Below are positions 1 through 4,793 of a stretch of 5,954 nucleotides of DNA, piece after piece. Source of the DNA: Caldifarciminota bacterium (GTDB taxonomy: Bacteria > Hydrothermota > Hydrothermia > S141-80). The stretch covers positions 1-5,954 of the forward strand of contig WFYF01000296.1 of the NCBI GenBank assembly GCA_015490255.1. The letters are read 5' to 3'. The notes below the pieces were generated by a model. The model did not search any database. It was given only the letters and a program-made list of their open reading frames with translations, and was not told the origin of the DNA. The translations under genes were made by a program, and so were the position numbers. Each line of letters begins with the position of its first letter. Position 1 is the stretch's first letter.

Positions 1-345
1 ATCGTAATAGCTGATGTGGGGATTGCCGCTCGCATCCAGTGCAATGGAAGTGTACCGGCCCGCATCGCCCGTCGTGTCCACAGCCTCGTGTGTCCAGAAA
101 CCAGCCGAAAGCAGGGAGACGGACACGAGCAGGCCCAGCACGGCTTGCCCGAACCGCCGGGACAGTCTTTCCGGCCCCCTTTCTCCGGGCAGATTCCGGG
201 ATGGCCGGAGCCCACCCGACCGGTCCGGAGACTTCCGCTGGAACAACGCGAACCGTCCGGTTGTGCGGAGGCACCTGACAGTTCCGCACTCTCCCTGCCC
301 AGGAAGGTGCGCCGGAGCAACCCATGCGGCAGGTCCTCGGAACAT
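1..345 (-). CDS. Exported repeat protein, N-terminal fragment (runs off left edge)
   Basis: Only the first 115 codons lie in the window; the frame is open to base 1. Counting from the ATG at 345-343, residues 61-84 look like an export signal or anchor: a basic stretch (RLSRRFGQ) then a hydrophobic core (AVLGLLVSVSLLSAGFW). Residues 96-115 carry SIALDASGNPHISYYD, a repeat motif common in secreted or surface beta-propeller-like proteins, which usually hold many tandem copies. The mature protein is therefore probably a large extracytoplasmic repeat protein of unknown ligand. The ATG was chosen because AGGAGG sits six bases upstream and a promoter lies at 479-507. The odd point is the 60-residue, Arg/Pro/Gly-rich stretch before the hydrophobic core, which looks little like real coding. 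A start at TTG 246-244 or CTG 165-163 would give a more normal signal peptide but has a weaker ribosome site. Export and repeat class are fairly sure; the start is not. Confidence 0.72.
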   Translation of the reverse strand, partial: MFRGPAAWVAPAHLPGQGECGTVRCLRTTGRFALFQRKSPDRSGGLRPSRNLPGERGPERLSRRFGQAVLGLLVSVSLLSAGFWTHEAVDTTGDAGRYTSIALDASGNPHISYYD

Positions 346-351
346 ACCCCA

Positions 352-357
352 CCTCCT
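352..357 (-). promoter_or_regulatory. Ribosome binding site of the exported repeat protein
   Basis: On the minus strand AGGAGG is followed by six bases (TGGGGT) and then ATG at 345-343. The match to the Shine-Dalgarno consensus is perfect and the spacing is ideal. It is the main argument for the early start of the repeat protein, despite the long stretch before its signal segment. Confidence 0.6.
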
Positions 358-478
358 GGTTTTGAGGAGCGGTGGAAGGGGAGGGAACGCTCCGCGGCCC
401 GGGCGCGCCCGCTGGCAAACCGGAAGTGAGCAGCGACGTTCCCCCGCCTCCACCCCCTTCTGGTTTCGCCTTATGGGG

Positions 479-507
479 ATTGTACAGGATATTCCGGAAC
501 GGTTCAA
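479..507 (-). promoter_or_regulatory. Sigma-70-like promoter for the exported repeat protein
   Basis: Read on the minus strand, TTGAAC (507-502) and TACAAT (484-479) are separated by exactly 17 bases. That is 4 of 6 and 5 of 6 matches to the -35 and -10 consensus. Transcription would start near 472, giving a leader of about 127 bases before the ATG at 345. The orientation and position fit the repeat protein gene. Confidence 0.55.
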
Positions 508-545
508 GGGGTCGCCGTGCCTCATCAAAAATCTGCACGAAAGCA

Positions 546-579
546 CCCCACGGCGTTTCCCACAGGAAACGCCGTGGGG
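546..579. repeat. Perfect 15-bp inverted repeat (hairpin A)
   Basis: CCCCACGGCGTTTCC (546-560) is followed by the loop CACA and its exact reverse complement (565-579). No T-run follows on either strand, so it is not a standard intrinsic terminator. It lies upstream of the minus-strand promoter at 479-507 and is not expected in that transcript. Its role is unknown; it could be a structured element, a protein site or a dispersed repeat. Confidence 0.8.
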
Positions 580-594
580 ACCCCCGATTGGGCC

Positions 595-622
595 CCCGCG
601 AGATTTTTCAAAATCTCGCGGG
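595..622. repeat. Perfect 13-bp palindrome (hairpin B)
   Basis: CCCGCGAGATTTT (595-607) and AAAATCTCGCGGG (610-622) are exact reverse complements around the two central bases TC. As RNA the inner A/T pairs would open into a loop on a GC-rich stem. The symmetry equally suits a dimeric DNA-binding protein. Its centre shares the 10-mer TTTTCAAAAT with the palindrome at 880-904 near padR. It begins 15 bases after hairpin A ends. Confidence 0.8.
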
Positions 623-717
623 TGAACTTTCTGCTCCCTCACCGGGTACAACCGCAGACCCATCCCTTCCTCCTCCGAAACGCCGGCAAAACCGTCACCG
701 TATCCTTCTCAAAGGGC

Positions 718-749
718 CCCCAGGAATTCCCTTGAGGAATTGTCTGGGG
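718..749. repeat. Interrupted inverted repeat (hairpin C)
   Basis: The outer stem CCCCAG/CTGGGG (718-723 with 744-749) and inner stem AATTCC/GGAATT (725-730 with 736-741) are joined by a small internal loop (G against GT) and closed by the loop CTTGA. No T-run follows. It is the third strong hairpin between 546 and 749. Function unknown. Confidence 0.65.
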
Positions 750-879
750 CACAATAGCAGGCGCTGTTTGCCCTTGCCTCGCCGGTAGAGGGGGATCATG
801 AAAATGTGCAAATTCTGTGAAGCTCCAGCCCCCGTTTCTGGAGGTTTCCTCGTGAGACACAACGCCCGGGAGGGTTTTC

Positions 880-904
880 TGTCAATATTTTCAAAATGTT
901 GACA
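880..904. promoter_or_regulatory. Palindromic operator candidate over the padR -35 box
   Basis: The arms 880-891 and 893-904 pair around C892 at 11 of 12 positions; the only mismatch is T886 against G898. The right arm ends in TTGACA, the -35 hexamer of the padR promoter, so a bound dimer would block RNA polymerase. A symmetric site placed directly on the promoter of a PadR-type gene is the usual arrangement for autorepression. That PadR is the binder is inference. Confidence 0.65.
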
Positions 905-927
905 ATTGCGATGTGATGGTGTATACT
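899..927 (+). promoter_or_regulatory. Near-consensus sigma-70 promoter of the padR-pdo operon
   Basis: TTGACA (899-904, 6 of 6) and TATACT (922-927, 5 of 6) are separated by exactly 17 bases. The expected start of transcription, about seven bases past the -10 box, is at or within a base or two of A934, the first base of the padR ATG. There is no room for a Shine-Dalgarno site, so the message is probably leaderless. Confidence 0.8.
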
Positions 928-933
928 TAAAGC

Positions 934-1266
934 ATGCTGGATCGGGATCGTCTGGAACTTGAAGAGATATGCATTCTGCTGGTGCTCCTCCGGGAGCCGA
1001 CGCACGGGTATCAGGTGGTGAAAACCCTGGAAGAGCAGGGCCTGCTCTCCCGGAGTGCCACCCAGGTCTATCGGAAACTCCGGGATATGGAAAAGGAAGG
1101 GCTGCTGGAATGCTCCTGGGAGGTGGAGGAGGGACGTCGGCCCCGGAAGGTTTATCGCCTGAGCGCACGGGGAAAAGACTTCGTCCAGTCTTGCTGCCGG
1201 GAAACGCTGGATTATCTGGAGCGGGCCCGGGCGTTCATTGAAAGCAATCTGAGAAAGGAGGTTTGA
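934..1266 (+). CDS. PadR-family winged-helix transcriptional regulator
   Basis: A 110-residue protein of the short PadR type. Residues 12-32 hold the characteristic first helix and ILLVLLREPTHGYQ stretch. Residues 39-60 form the recognition region (SATQVYRKLRDMEKEGLLEC), and residues 63-80 the wing (EGRRPRKVYRLSARG). The C-terminal part (83-107) is a single helix suited to dimerisation. It should be a dimeric DNA-binding repressor in the cytoplasm. It is the first gene of an operon with the disulfide oxidoreductase, whose start lies one base past its stop. It probably binds the palindrome at 880-904 and represses its own operon. There are four cysteines (C13, C60 and the adjacent pair C87-C88), which is many for a small protein of a likely thermophile and suggests, without proving, redox or metal sensing. 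The ATG at 934 has no ribosome site and lies at the predicted transcript start. The family call is secure; the ligand is unknown. Confidence 0.9.
   Translation: MLDRDRLELEEICILLVLLREPTHGYQVVKTLEEQGLLSRSATQVYRKLRDMEKEGLLECSWEVEEGRRPRKVYRLSARGKDFVQSCCRETLDYLERARAFIESNLRKEV
1254..1262 (+). promoter_or_regulatory. Ribosome binding site of the disulfide oxidoreductase
   Basis: AAAGGAGGT lies inside the last codons of padR, five bases before the ATG at 1268. The padR stop (1264-1266) falls between the site and the start, so translation of the two genes is probably coupled. This strong site contrasts with the absence of one before padR. Confidence 0.85.
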
Positions 1267-1267
1267 G

Positions 1268-1948
1268 ATGCGGCTGTTGCCGGATGATGTGCGCGCGCAG
1301 GTGCGCGAGATGTTCGCCGAAAAGCTGGACCAGAAGGTCCGGGTTCGGCTGTTCACGCAGAAACTCAACTGTCAGTTCTGCACCGAAACCGAGGCCCTCT
1401 TCCGCGAGGTCGCAGAGCTTTCCAGCGGGAAGATGGAGGTGGCGGTGCACAGCCTGGTGAACGACGAAGACCTCGCGAAGCAATATGCCATTGACAAGGC
1501 CCCCGGATGGGTCATTCTGGGCCTGGAGGAAGACGGGACGGAGAAGGACTTCGGGGTGCGGGGGTTCGGCATCCCTTCGGGTTATGAGTTTTCCGCGCTG
1601 GTGGAGGACCTGATCATGGTCTCCCGCCGGAAACCCGATCTCTCCGAACATGCGCTGGAACATCTCAAGGACGTGAATACCCCCATCCACATCCAGGTGT
1701 TTGTTACCCCTACCTGCCCCTATTGCCCGGCCATGGTTCATATGGCCCACGCCGCCGCCCTGGCCAGCCATCACGTTCGGGCGGACATGGTGGAGGTCTC
1801 GGAGTTTCCGGAACTCGGCACGAAATACAACGTTTATGGTGTGCCCAAAACCGTGATCAACGACAGCGTGGAGTTTGAAGGGCTGGTGCCTGAGGAACAC
1901 TTCATCCACGAGCTTCTCCACGCGGCGGGCGTGACCCCATCCCATTAA
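1268..1948 (+). CDS. pdo: Protein disulfide oxidoreductase (two-domain glutaredoxin/thioredoxin-like, PDO)
   Basis: A 226-residue protein built of two thioredoxin folds, the same size as the Pyrococcus furiosus PDO. The N-terminal unit carries the redox pair C35-Q-F-C38 with a likely cis-proline at P79. The C-terminal unit carries C150-P-Y-C153, preceded by a FVTPT strand-loop, with a cis-proline at P193 (GVPKT). CQFC/CPYC closely matches the pair of active sites known in this family. Such enzymes form, reduce or shuffle protein disulfides in the cytoplasm, which in many hyperthermophiles is rich in disulfide-bonded proteins; electrons usually come from a thioredoxin reductase, which is not in this window. 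There is no signal peptide. The gene is second in an operon with padR, one base after its stop, and is followed by a strong terminator. The family is clear; whether it mainly oxidises or reduces here cannot be seen. Confidence 0.92.
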   Translation: MRLLPDDVRAQVREMFAEKLDQKVRVRLFTQKLNCQFCTETEALFREVAELSSGKMEVAVHSLVNDEDLAKQYAIDKAPGWVILGLEEDGTEKDFGVRGFGIPSGYEFSALVEDLIMVSRRKPDLSEHALEHLKDVNTPIHIQVFVTPTCPYCPAMVHMAHAAALASHHVRADMVEVSEFPELGTKYNVYGVPKTVINDSVEFEGLVPEEHFIHELLHAAGVTPSH

Positions 1949-1974
1949 TCACCAGACGGCACCCTCCTGTTGCG

Positions 1975-2023
1975 ACCCCCGGGCCTTTCCCTAACGGGAA
2001 GGGCCCGGGGGTTCTTCATTTTT
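1975..2023 (+). terminator. Intrinsic terminator of padR-pdo
   Basis: Left arm 1976-1991 (CCCCCGGGCCTTTCCC) and right arm 1996-2011 pair over 16 positions with one T-G wobble around the loop TAAC; A1975-T2012 extends the stem. A T-rich tail (TTCTTCATTTTT) follows on the plus strand. The hairpin sits between convergent genes, 26 bases after the oxidoreductase stop and just beyond the MoxR stop. It could also stop minus-strand transcription, but no T-run follows in that direction. Confidence 0.88.
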
Positions 2024-3017
2024 ATGGTGAGAAAAAGTCCCGTTCCAGAAGTTCCTGGACCAGGGTGTCCGGAGTGATCCCCTCCGCCTCGGCCCGGAAG
2101 TTCATCGTGATGCGATGACGCAGCGCCGGGAGGGCCATGCGTTCCACGTCCTCCCGGGTGGGCACCGCCCGTCCCTGATAGAGCGCCCGGGCTTTGGAAA
2201 GCAGAATCAGCGCCTGCCCCGCCCGGGGACCGGCCCCGAAAGCCACATAGCGGTTCACGGTCCCGGTGGCCTCCGGCTGGCCCGGCCGGGTGGCCCGCAC
2301 CAGCCGGACCACACCTTCAAGCAGGTGTTCCGGGAAGGGAATCTCCCGGACGAAGGCCTGGAGGGTCAGGATGTCTTCCCGTTTTGCCACAGGCTGCGGC
2401 AGAGGCCGATCCATCTCCCGGGTGGTCAGACGCAGGATCTCCCGTTCCTCTTCTTCAGAGGGATAATCCATCCGAATCTCGCACAGAAATCGGTCCAGCT
2501 GGGCTTCCGGCAGGGGATAGGTCCCTTCCTGTTCTATGGGGTTCTGGGTGGCCAGGACGAAAAAGGGATCCTCCAGCACAAAGGTTTTTCCCTCCACCGT
2601 AACCCGGCGCTCCTGCATGGCCTCAAGCAGAGCGGCCTGGGTCTTGGGAGGCGTCCGGTTGATCTCGTCGGCCAGGATCACGTGGGCAAAGACAGGCCCG
2701 GGGACAAACCGGAAGCGTTTTTCTCCGGTGGCGGGATCCTGCTCAATCAGGGTGGTCCCCAGAATGTCCAGAGGCATGAGGTCCGGCGTGAACTGGATTC
2801 GGGAGAACTTGAGATCCATCAGGGCGGCCAGGGTTTTCACAAGCAGGGTTTTGGCCAGTCCAGGAACCCCCACGATCAGGGCGTGTCCTCCGGCAAACAG
2901 GGCCGAGAGAACCTCCTCCACCGTATCCTCCTGGCCCACCACCACCTGCCGGATGCCTTCCCTCAGGCGCTGGATGAGGGTTCTGTGCTGTTCAAAGCGT
3001 TTTTCAAGGGTTTCCAA
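2022..3017 (-). CDS. MoxR-family AAA+ ATPase
   Basis: A 331-residue cytoplasmic AAA+ ATPase of normal MoxR length. Visible motifs are Walker A GVPGLAKT (50-57), Walker B VILADE (113-118) followed by INRTPPKTQAALLEAMQE, the sensor-1 stretch ATQNPIEQEGTYPLPEAQLDRF (155-176, Asn158), and a C-terminal helical lid with the family's ALPALRHRI segment. MoxR ATPases act as chaperones or maturation factors for partner complexes and often sit next to DUF58 and VWA-domain genes. None is visible here: this is the last gene of the minus-strand run. The start taken is TTG (3017-3015) with AAGGAG eight bases upstream, giving METLEKRFEQHRT. The frame stays open upstream to 3245, but that stretch reads as an out-of-frame copy of the glycosyltransferase. 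With the TTG start the gene overlaps the glycosyltransferase by 55 bases. The family is secure; the client protein is unknown. Confidence 0.9.
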   Translation of the reverse strand: METLEKRFEQHRTLIQRLREGIRQVVVGQEDTVEEVLSALFAGGHALIVGVPGLAKTLLVKTLAALMDLKFSRIQFTPDLMPLDILGTTLIEQDPATGEKRFRFVPGPVFAHVILADEINRTPPKTQAALLEAMQERRVTVEGKTFVLEDPFFVLATQNPIEQEGTYPLPEAQLDRFLCEIRMDYPSEEEEREILRLTTREMDRPLPQPVAKREDILTLQAFVREIPFPEHLLEGVVRLVRATRPGQPEATGTVNRYVAFGAGPRAGQALILLSKARALYQGRAVPTREDVERMALPALRHRITMNFRAEAEGITPDTLVQELLERDFFSP

Positions 3018-3868
3018 TGCCGTTTCTCCTTCATGAAAGAGATGCCCAGAAAATCCAGAAAGGCGTACATACCGGCGCCCACCGCCAGCCCGGCTTCCAG
3101 AACCCCTGGAGGCCAGGATTCCCACTTCCGGGCAAAGCGCACGCCCGATTTGATTTTCTGAAACTGGGACCAGAGGGCCCTTTTCCCCCGACTTCCCCCC
3201 TGCTGATGGACGGCCACAGCCCGGGGAACGAACAGCAGCACCCATCCCGCCTGCCGCAGTCTGCGAGAGAGATCATGGTCTTCATAGAAGAGAAAGAACC
3301 GTTCATCCATCCCGCCCACACCGGCAAAGGCATCCCGCCGCAGTGCCAGAACCGCACCCGTGACCACCTCCACCGGGCCTTCTGAAGGAATCTCTCCTGA
3401 CGAGGTGGGAAAAAGCCAGGAGAACAGGCTTGTGCGGGCAAAAAGCAGTTCACCAAAGGCTGTCCGGTCCGGTTTAACGGTCACCTGCGGCGTTCCGTCC
3501 GGATAGCGTACCAGGGGAGCCGCAGCGCCCACACGGGGATGCTCCAGGGCATCCCCCAGCACCTGAAAGAAATCCTCCGAAACCGGATATGCATCCGGAT
3601 TCAGAAGAAGCAGGGGGGTGGACGAATGCCGGAGGGCCCGGAAAGCCCCGTTCACACCCCGGGCAAACCCCACGTTCCGCGGACTGCAGATGCGGGTCAC
3701 GGGAAAAGGGGTGGATGGCAGGGGCCCGGGCATACCGTTTTCCCAGATCACCATTTCGGCGATCCAGGAGGCATACCGCGCCGCCAGGTGGGAGAGGAGA
3801 GCGTTCAGGTGAGCGTGGGAAGAATAGCTCACCGTGATCACGGAAAACCGGCGACGCCGATCAGGCAA
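2963..3868 (-). CDS. Family-2 glycosyltransferase (rhamnosyltransferase-like)
   Basis: A 301-residue GT-A fold glycosyltransferase. The opening strand is FSVITVSYSS (8-17). RNVGFARGVNGAF (64-76) is the nucleotide-sugar-binding stretch, and LLLLNPDAYP (86-95) holds the metal-binding Asp in the NPD form common in WbbL-like enzymes. GAVLALRRDAF (171-181) with GGMDERFFLFYEDHDL (185-200) is the acceptor and catalytic-base region, and VHQQGGS (220-226) ends the core. It probably transfers a sugar from a nucleotide donor to a cell-surface polysaccharide or glycolipid at the inner membrane face; the sugar cannot be read from the sequence. A hydrophobic stretch at about 256-278 may associate with the membrane. 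It starts with TTG (3868-3866), overlapping the subunit E stop by eight bases, with GGAGG only three bases upstream, and its end overlaps moxR by 55 bases. A glycosyltransferase within an ATPase run is unexpected. Family sure, substrate unknown. Confidence 0.88.
   Translation of the reverse strand: MPDRRRRFSVITVSYSSHAHLNALLSHLAARYASWIAEMVIWENGMPGPLPSTPFPVTRICSPRNVGFARGVNGAFRALRHSSTPLLLLNPDAYPVSEDFFQVLGDALEHPRVGAAAPLVRYPDGTPQVTVKPDRTAFGELLFARTSLFSWLFPTSSGEIPSEGPVEVVTGAVLALRRDAFAGVGGMDERFFLFYEDHDLSRRLRQAGWVLLFVPRAVAVHQQGGSRGKRALWSQFQKIKSGVRFARKWESWPPGVLEAGLAVGAGMYAFLDFLGISFMKEKRHWKPLKNALNSTEPSSSA
3025..3032 (-). promoter_or_regulatory. Ribosome binding site deciding the MoxR TTG start
   Basis: On the minus strand GAAGGAGA lies inside the glycosyltransferase coding sequence, with its AAGGAG core eight bases before TTG at 3017-3015. 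No ATG or GTG with a comparable site is in frame nearby, so this decides the start and gives a protein of typical MoxR length. Confidence 0.65.
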
Positions 3869-4457
3869 GGGCCTCCAGATCCTCTCCGGGCAGGATCACC
3901 TCATAAAAATGCTCCAGGAGGAGATCCCGGGCCCGTTCCAGCCGGGACTCCAGGGTGTTGGACACCCGGAGTCCGCGCGAGGGGAACTCACCCACCACCC
4001 CGCCGTTCACCTCGGGGTCTGACACCACCTGGACCGCGCTGTCCTTCAGAGCCTTCTGGAGGATGGGATAGTCCTCCGGGTGCACCCGGAGGCGCACCGG
4101 CTCCTCACCCTGACGGAGGGTCAGAATTTCCCGGGCCAGACGGGGCAAAAGGGTGGCACGTTTTTCCCGATAAGCCTCACGGAGACGGCGCCGGGCCTCT
4201 TCCACCGCCTGTGAGACCACCTGGTGTTCCACCTGGAGCAGGCGTTCTTTGATGGCGCGGCGCACCTGTGCGTCGTGTCGGGCCCGTTCCACGCGGGCCT
4301 GGGCCTCGGCCCGGCGGAGGGCCTCCTCCTCCATCGCCTCCAGTTCCCGGGAAGCCCGGGCCAGGCGGGCTTCCGCCTGGCTCCGGGCTTCCCGGAGAAT
4401 GGCCTCCACCTGGTCTTCAATCAGGCGATCTATATAGGGTGCCAGGAGATCCATCAC
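3861..4457 (-). CDS. ntpE: V/A-type ATP synthase subunit E (peripheral stalk)
   Basis: A 198-residue stator subunit. Residues 8 to about 100 are a long charged helix rich in Ala, Glu and Arg, which pairs with subunit G/H as a coiled coil. From about 105 the protein is globular and carries the family features: VRLRVHPEDYPIL, the NGGVV turn (151-155) and SNTLESRLERARDLLLEHF (166-184), which contacts the top of the catalytic head. Its job is to hold the A3B3 head still against rotor torque. The start is ambiguous: GTG (4457-4455) overlaps the subunit K stop by four bases, while the next codon, ATG (4454-4452), overlaps it by one. No Shine-Dalgarno site is seen, so translation is probably coupled to subunit K. 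The order I-K-E matches Thermus-type operons, but the next gene is a glycosyltransferase instead of subunit C. Confidence 0.93.
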   Translation of the reverse strand: MMDLLAPYIDRLIEDQVEAILREARSQAEARLARASRELEAMEEEALRRAEAQARVERARHDAQVRRAIKERLLQVEHQVVSQAVEEARRRLREAYREKRATLLPRLAREILTLRQGEEPVRLRVHPEDYPILQKALKDSAVQVVSDPEVNGGVVGEFPSRGLRVSNTLESRLERARDLLLEHFYEVILPGEDLEALA

Positions 4458-4765
4458 GCGGCAAAGATGATGAGGGCCGCGATCACGAGGCCCAGAACCA
4501 CGGCGGTTTCCGGAATCGCCACCAGCACGATCACGTTCCCGGCCACCTCAGGACGCTCCGCCAGCGCACCAGCACCAGCGGCCCCGATCTTGGCCTGAGC
4601 ATACCCCGTCCCGATCGCCGGCAGGCCGATGGCGATGGCGGCACCCAGCGCTTTCCCCCAGCCGGCCGCACCTGCGGCTCCCGCGGCCTCGGCCGCAGCC
4701 GCCACACCCACGAGCACAAGCAGGGCCAGCGTGGTCGTCACGATGCGAAGGACATGGCGCAGCAT
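4454..4765 (-). CDS. ntpK: V/A-type ATP synthase subunit K (c-ring proteolipid)
   Basis: A 103-residue proteolipid with one helical hairpin after an N-terminal signal-like segment. Residues 1-24 (basic MLRHVLR, then hydrophobic, ending VAAAAEAAG) resemble a cleavable signal peptide, as in the Thermus proteolipid. Helix 1 is about 37-66 (GLPAIGTGYAQAKIG), the polar loop is ALAERPEVAGN (67-77), and helix 2 is about 78-103 with IPET (84-87), where Glu86 is the ion-binding carboxylate. Copies of this protein form the rotor ring that carries ions past subunit I. The start is ATG 4765-4763, with AGGAGG five bases upstream; the frame is open further but overlaps subunit I. The gene begins 28 bases after the subunit I stop, and its own stop overlaps the subunit E start. 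Gln57 with Glu86-Thr87 resembles part of a sodium site, but the proton-driven Thermus ring appears similar, so ion choice is open. Confidence 0.93.
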   Translation of the reverse strand: MLRHVLRIVTTTLALLVLVGVAAAAEAAGAAGAAGWGKALGAAIAIGLPAIGTGYAQAKIGAAGAGALAERPEVAGNVIVLVAIPETAVVLGLVIAALIIFAA

Positions 4766-4770
4766 TGCAA

Positions 4771-4776
4771 CCTCCT
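4771..4776 (-). promoter_or_regulatory. Ribosome binding site of subunit K
   Basis: AGGAGG on the minus strand lies five bases (TTGCA) before the ATG at 4765-4763. It lies in the short gap after subunit I and fixes the start of the 103-residue proteolipid over the longer open frame. A strong site suits a subunit needed in many copies per complex. Confidence 0.85.
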
Positions 4777-4793
4777 TGTTCAATCTGTTGTTT

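Larger units (their letters stand above)
346..933. other. Divergent intergenic region without a convincing gene
   Basis: About 590 bases separate the minus-strand repeat protein from the plus-strand padR gene. Open frames exist on both strands but translate to Pro/Arg/Gly-rich low-complexity protein with no recognisable motif and no good ribosome site. The region holds two outward-facing promoters (479-507 minus, 899-927 plus), inverted repeats at 546-579, 595-622 and 718-749, and a palindromic operator candidate at 880-904. I see no tRNA, insertion sequence or CRISPR structure. Confidence 0.7.

Noticed and set aside
546..622. Possible CRISPR array or transposon end made of hairpins A and B
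   Set aside because: The two hairpins have different sequences, there is no spacer periodicity, and no transposase fragment or target-site duplication is visible.
372..788. Plus-strand open frames of 72-203 codons in and around the divergent intergenic region
   Set aside because: They are low-complexity Pro/Arg-rich translations in overlapping frames with no ribosome site; they read through perfect hairpins and match no family I know.
639..860. 73-codon minus-strand frame upstream of padR
   Set aside because: It starts at GTG with no Shine-Dalgarno site, shows no motif, and runs through hairpin C. I could not support it as a gene.
857..885. Possible minus-strand promoter from the reverse TTGACA at 885-880
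   Set aside because: The hexamer 17 bases downstream reads TTGTGT on the minus strand, a poor -10 box. The reverse TTGACA is explained by the palindrome.
1235..1945. 236-codon open frame on the minus strand opposite pdo
   Set aside because: It mirrors the pdo gene in a GC-rich sequence and shows no recognisable motifs, while the plus strand has clear two-CxxC PDO features, a ribosome site and a terminator.
2115..3161. 348-codon open frame on the plus strand opposite moxR
   Set aside because: Its translation is Gly/Pro/Gln/His-rich with no domain, and it lies against the unmistakable Walker A/B motifs of the minus-strand MoxR.
3018..3245. N-terminal extension of MoxR to 407 residues
   Set aside because: The added stretch is Gly/Arg/Ser-rich and overlaps the glycosyltransferase in another frame. 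Typical MoxR proteins begin about where the TTG at 3017 places the start.
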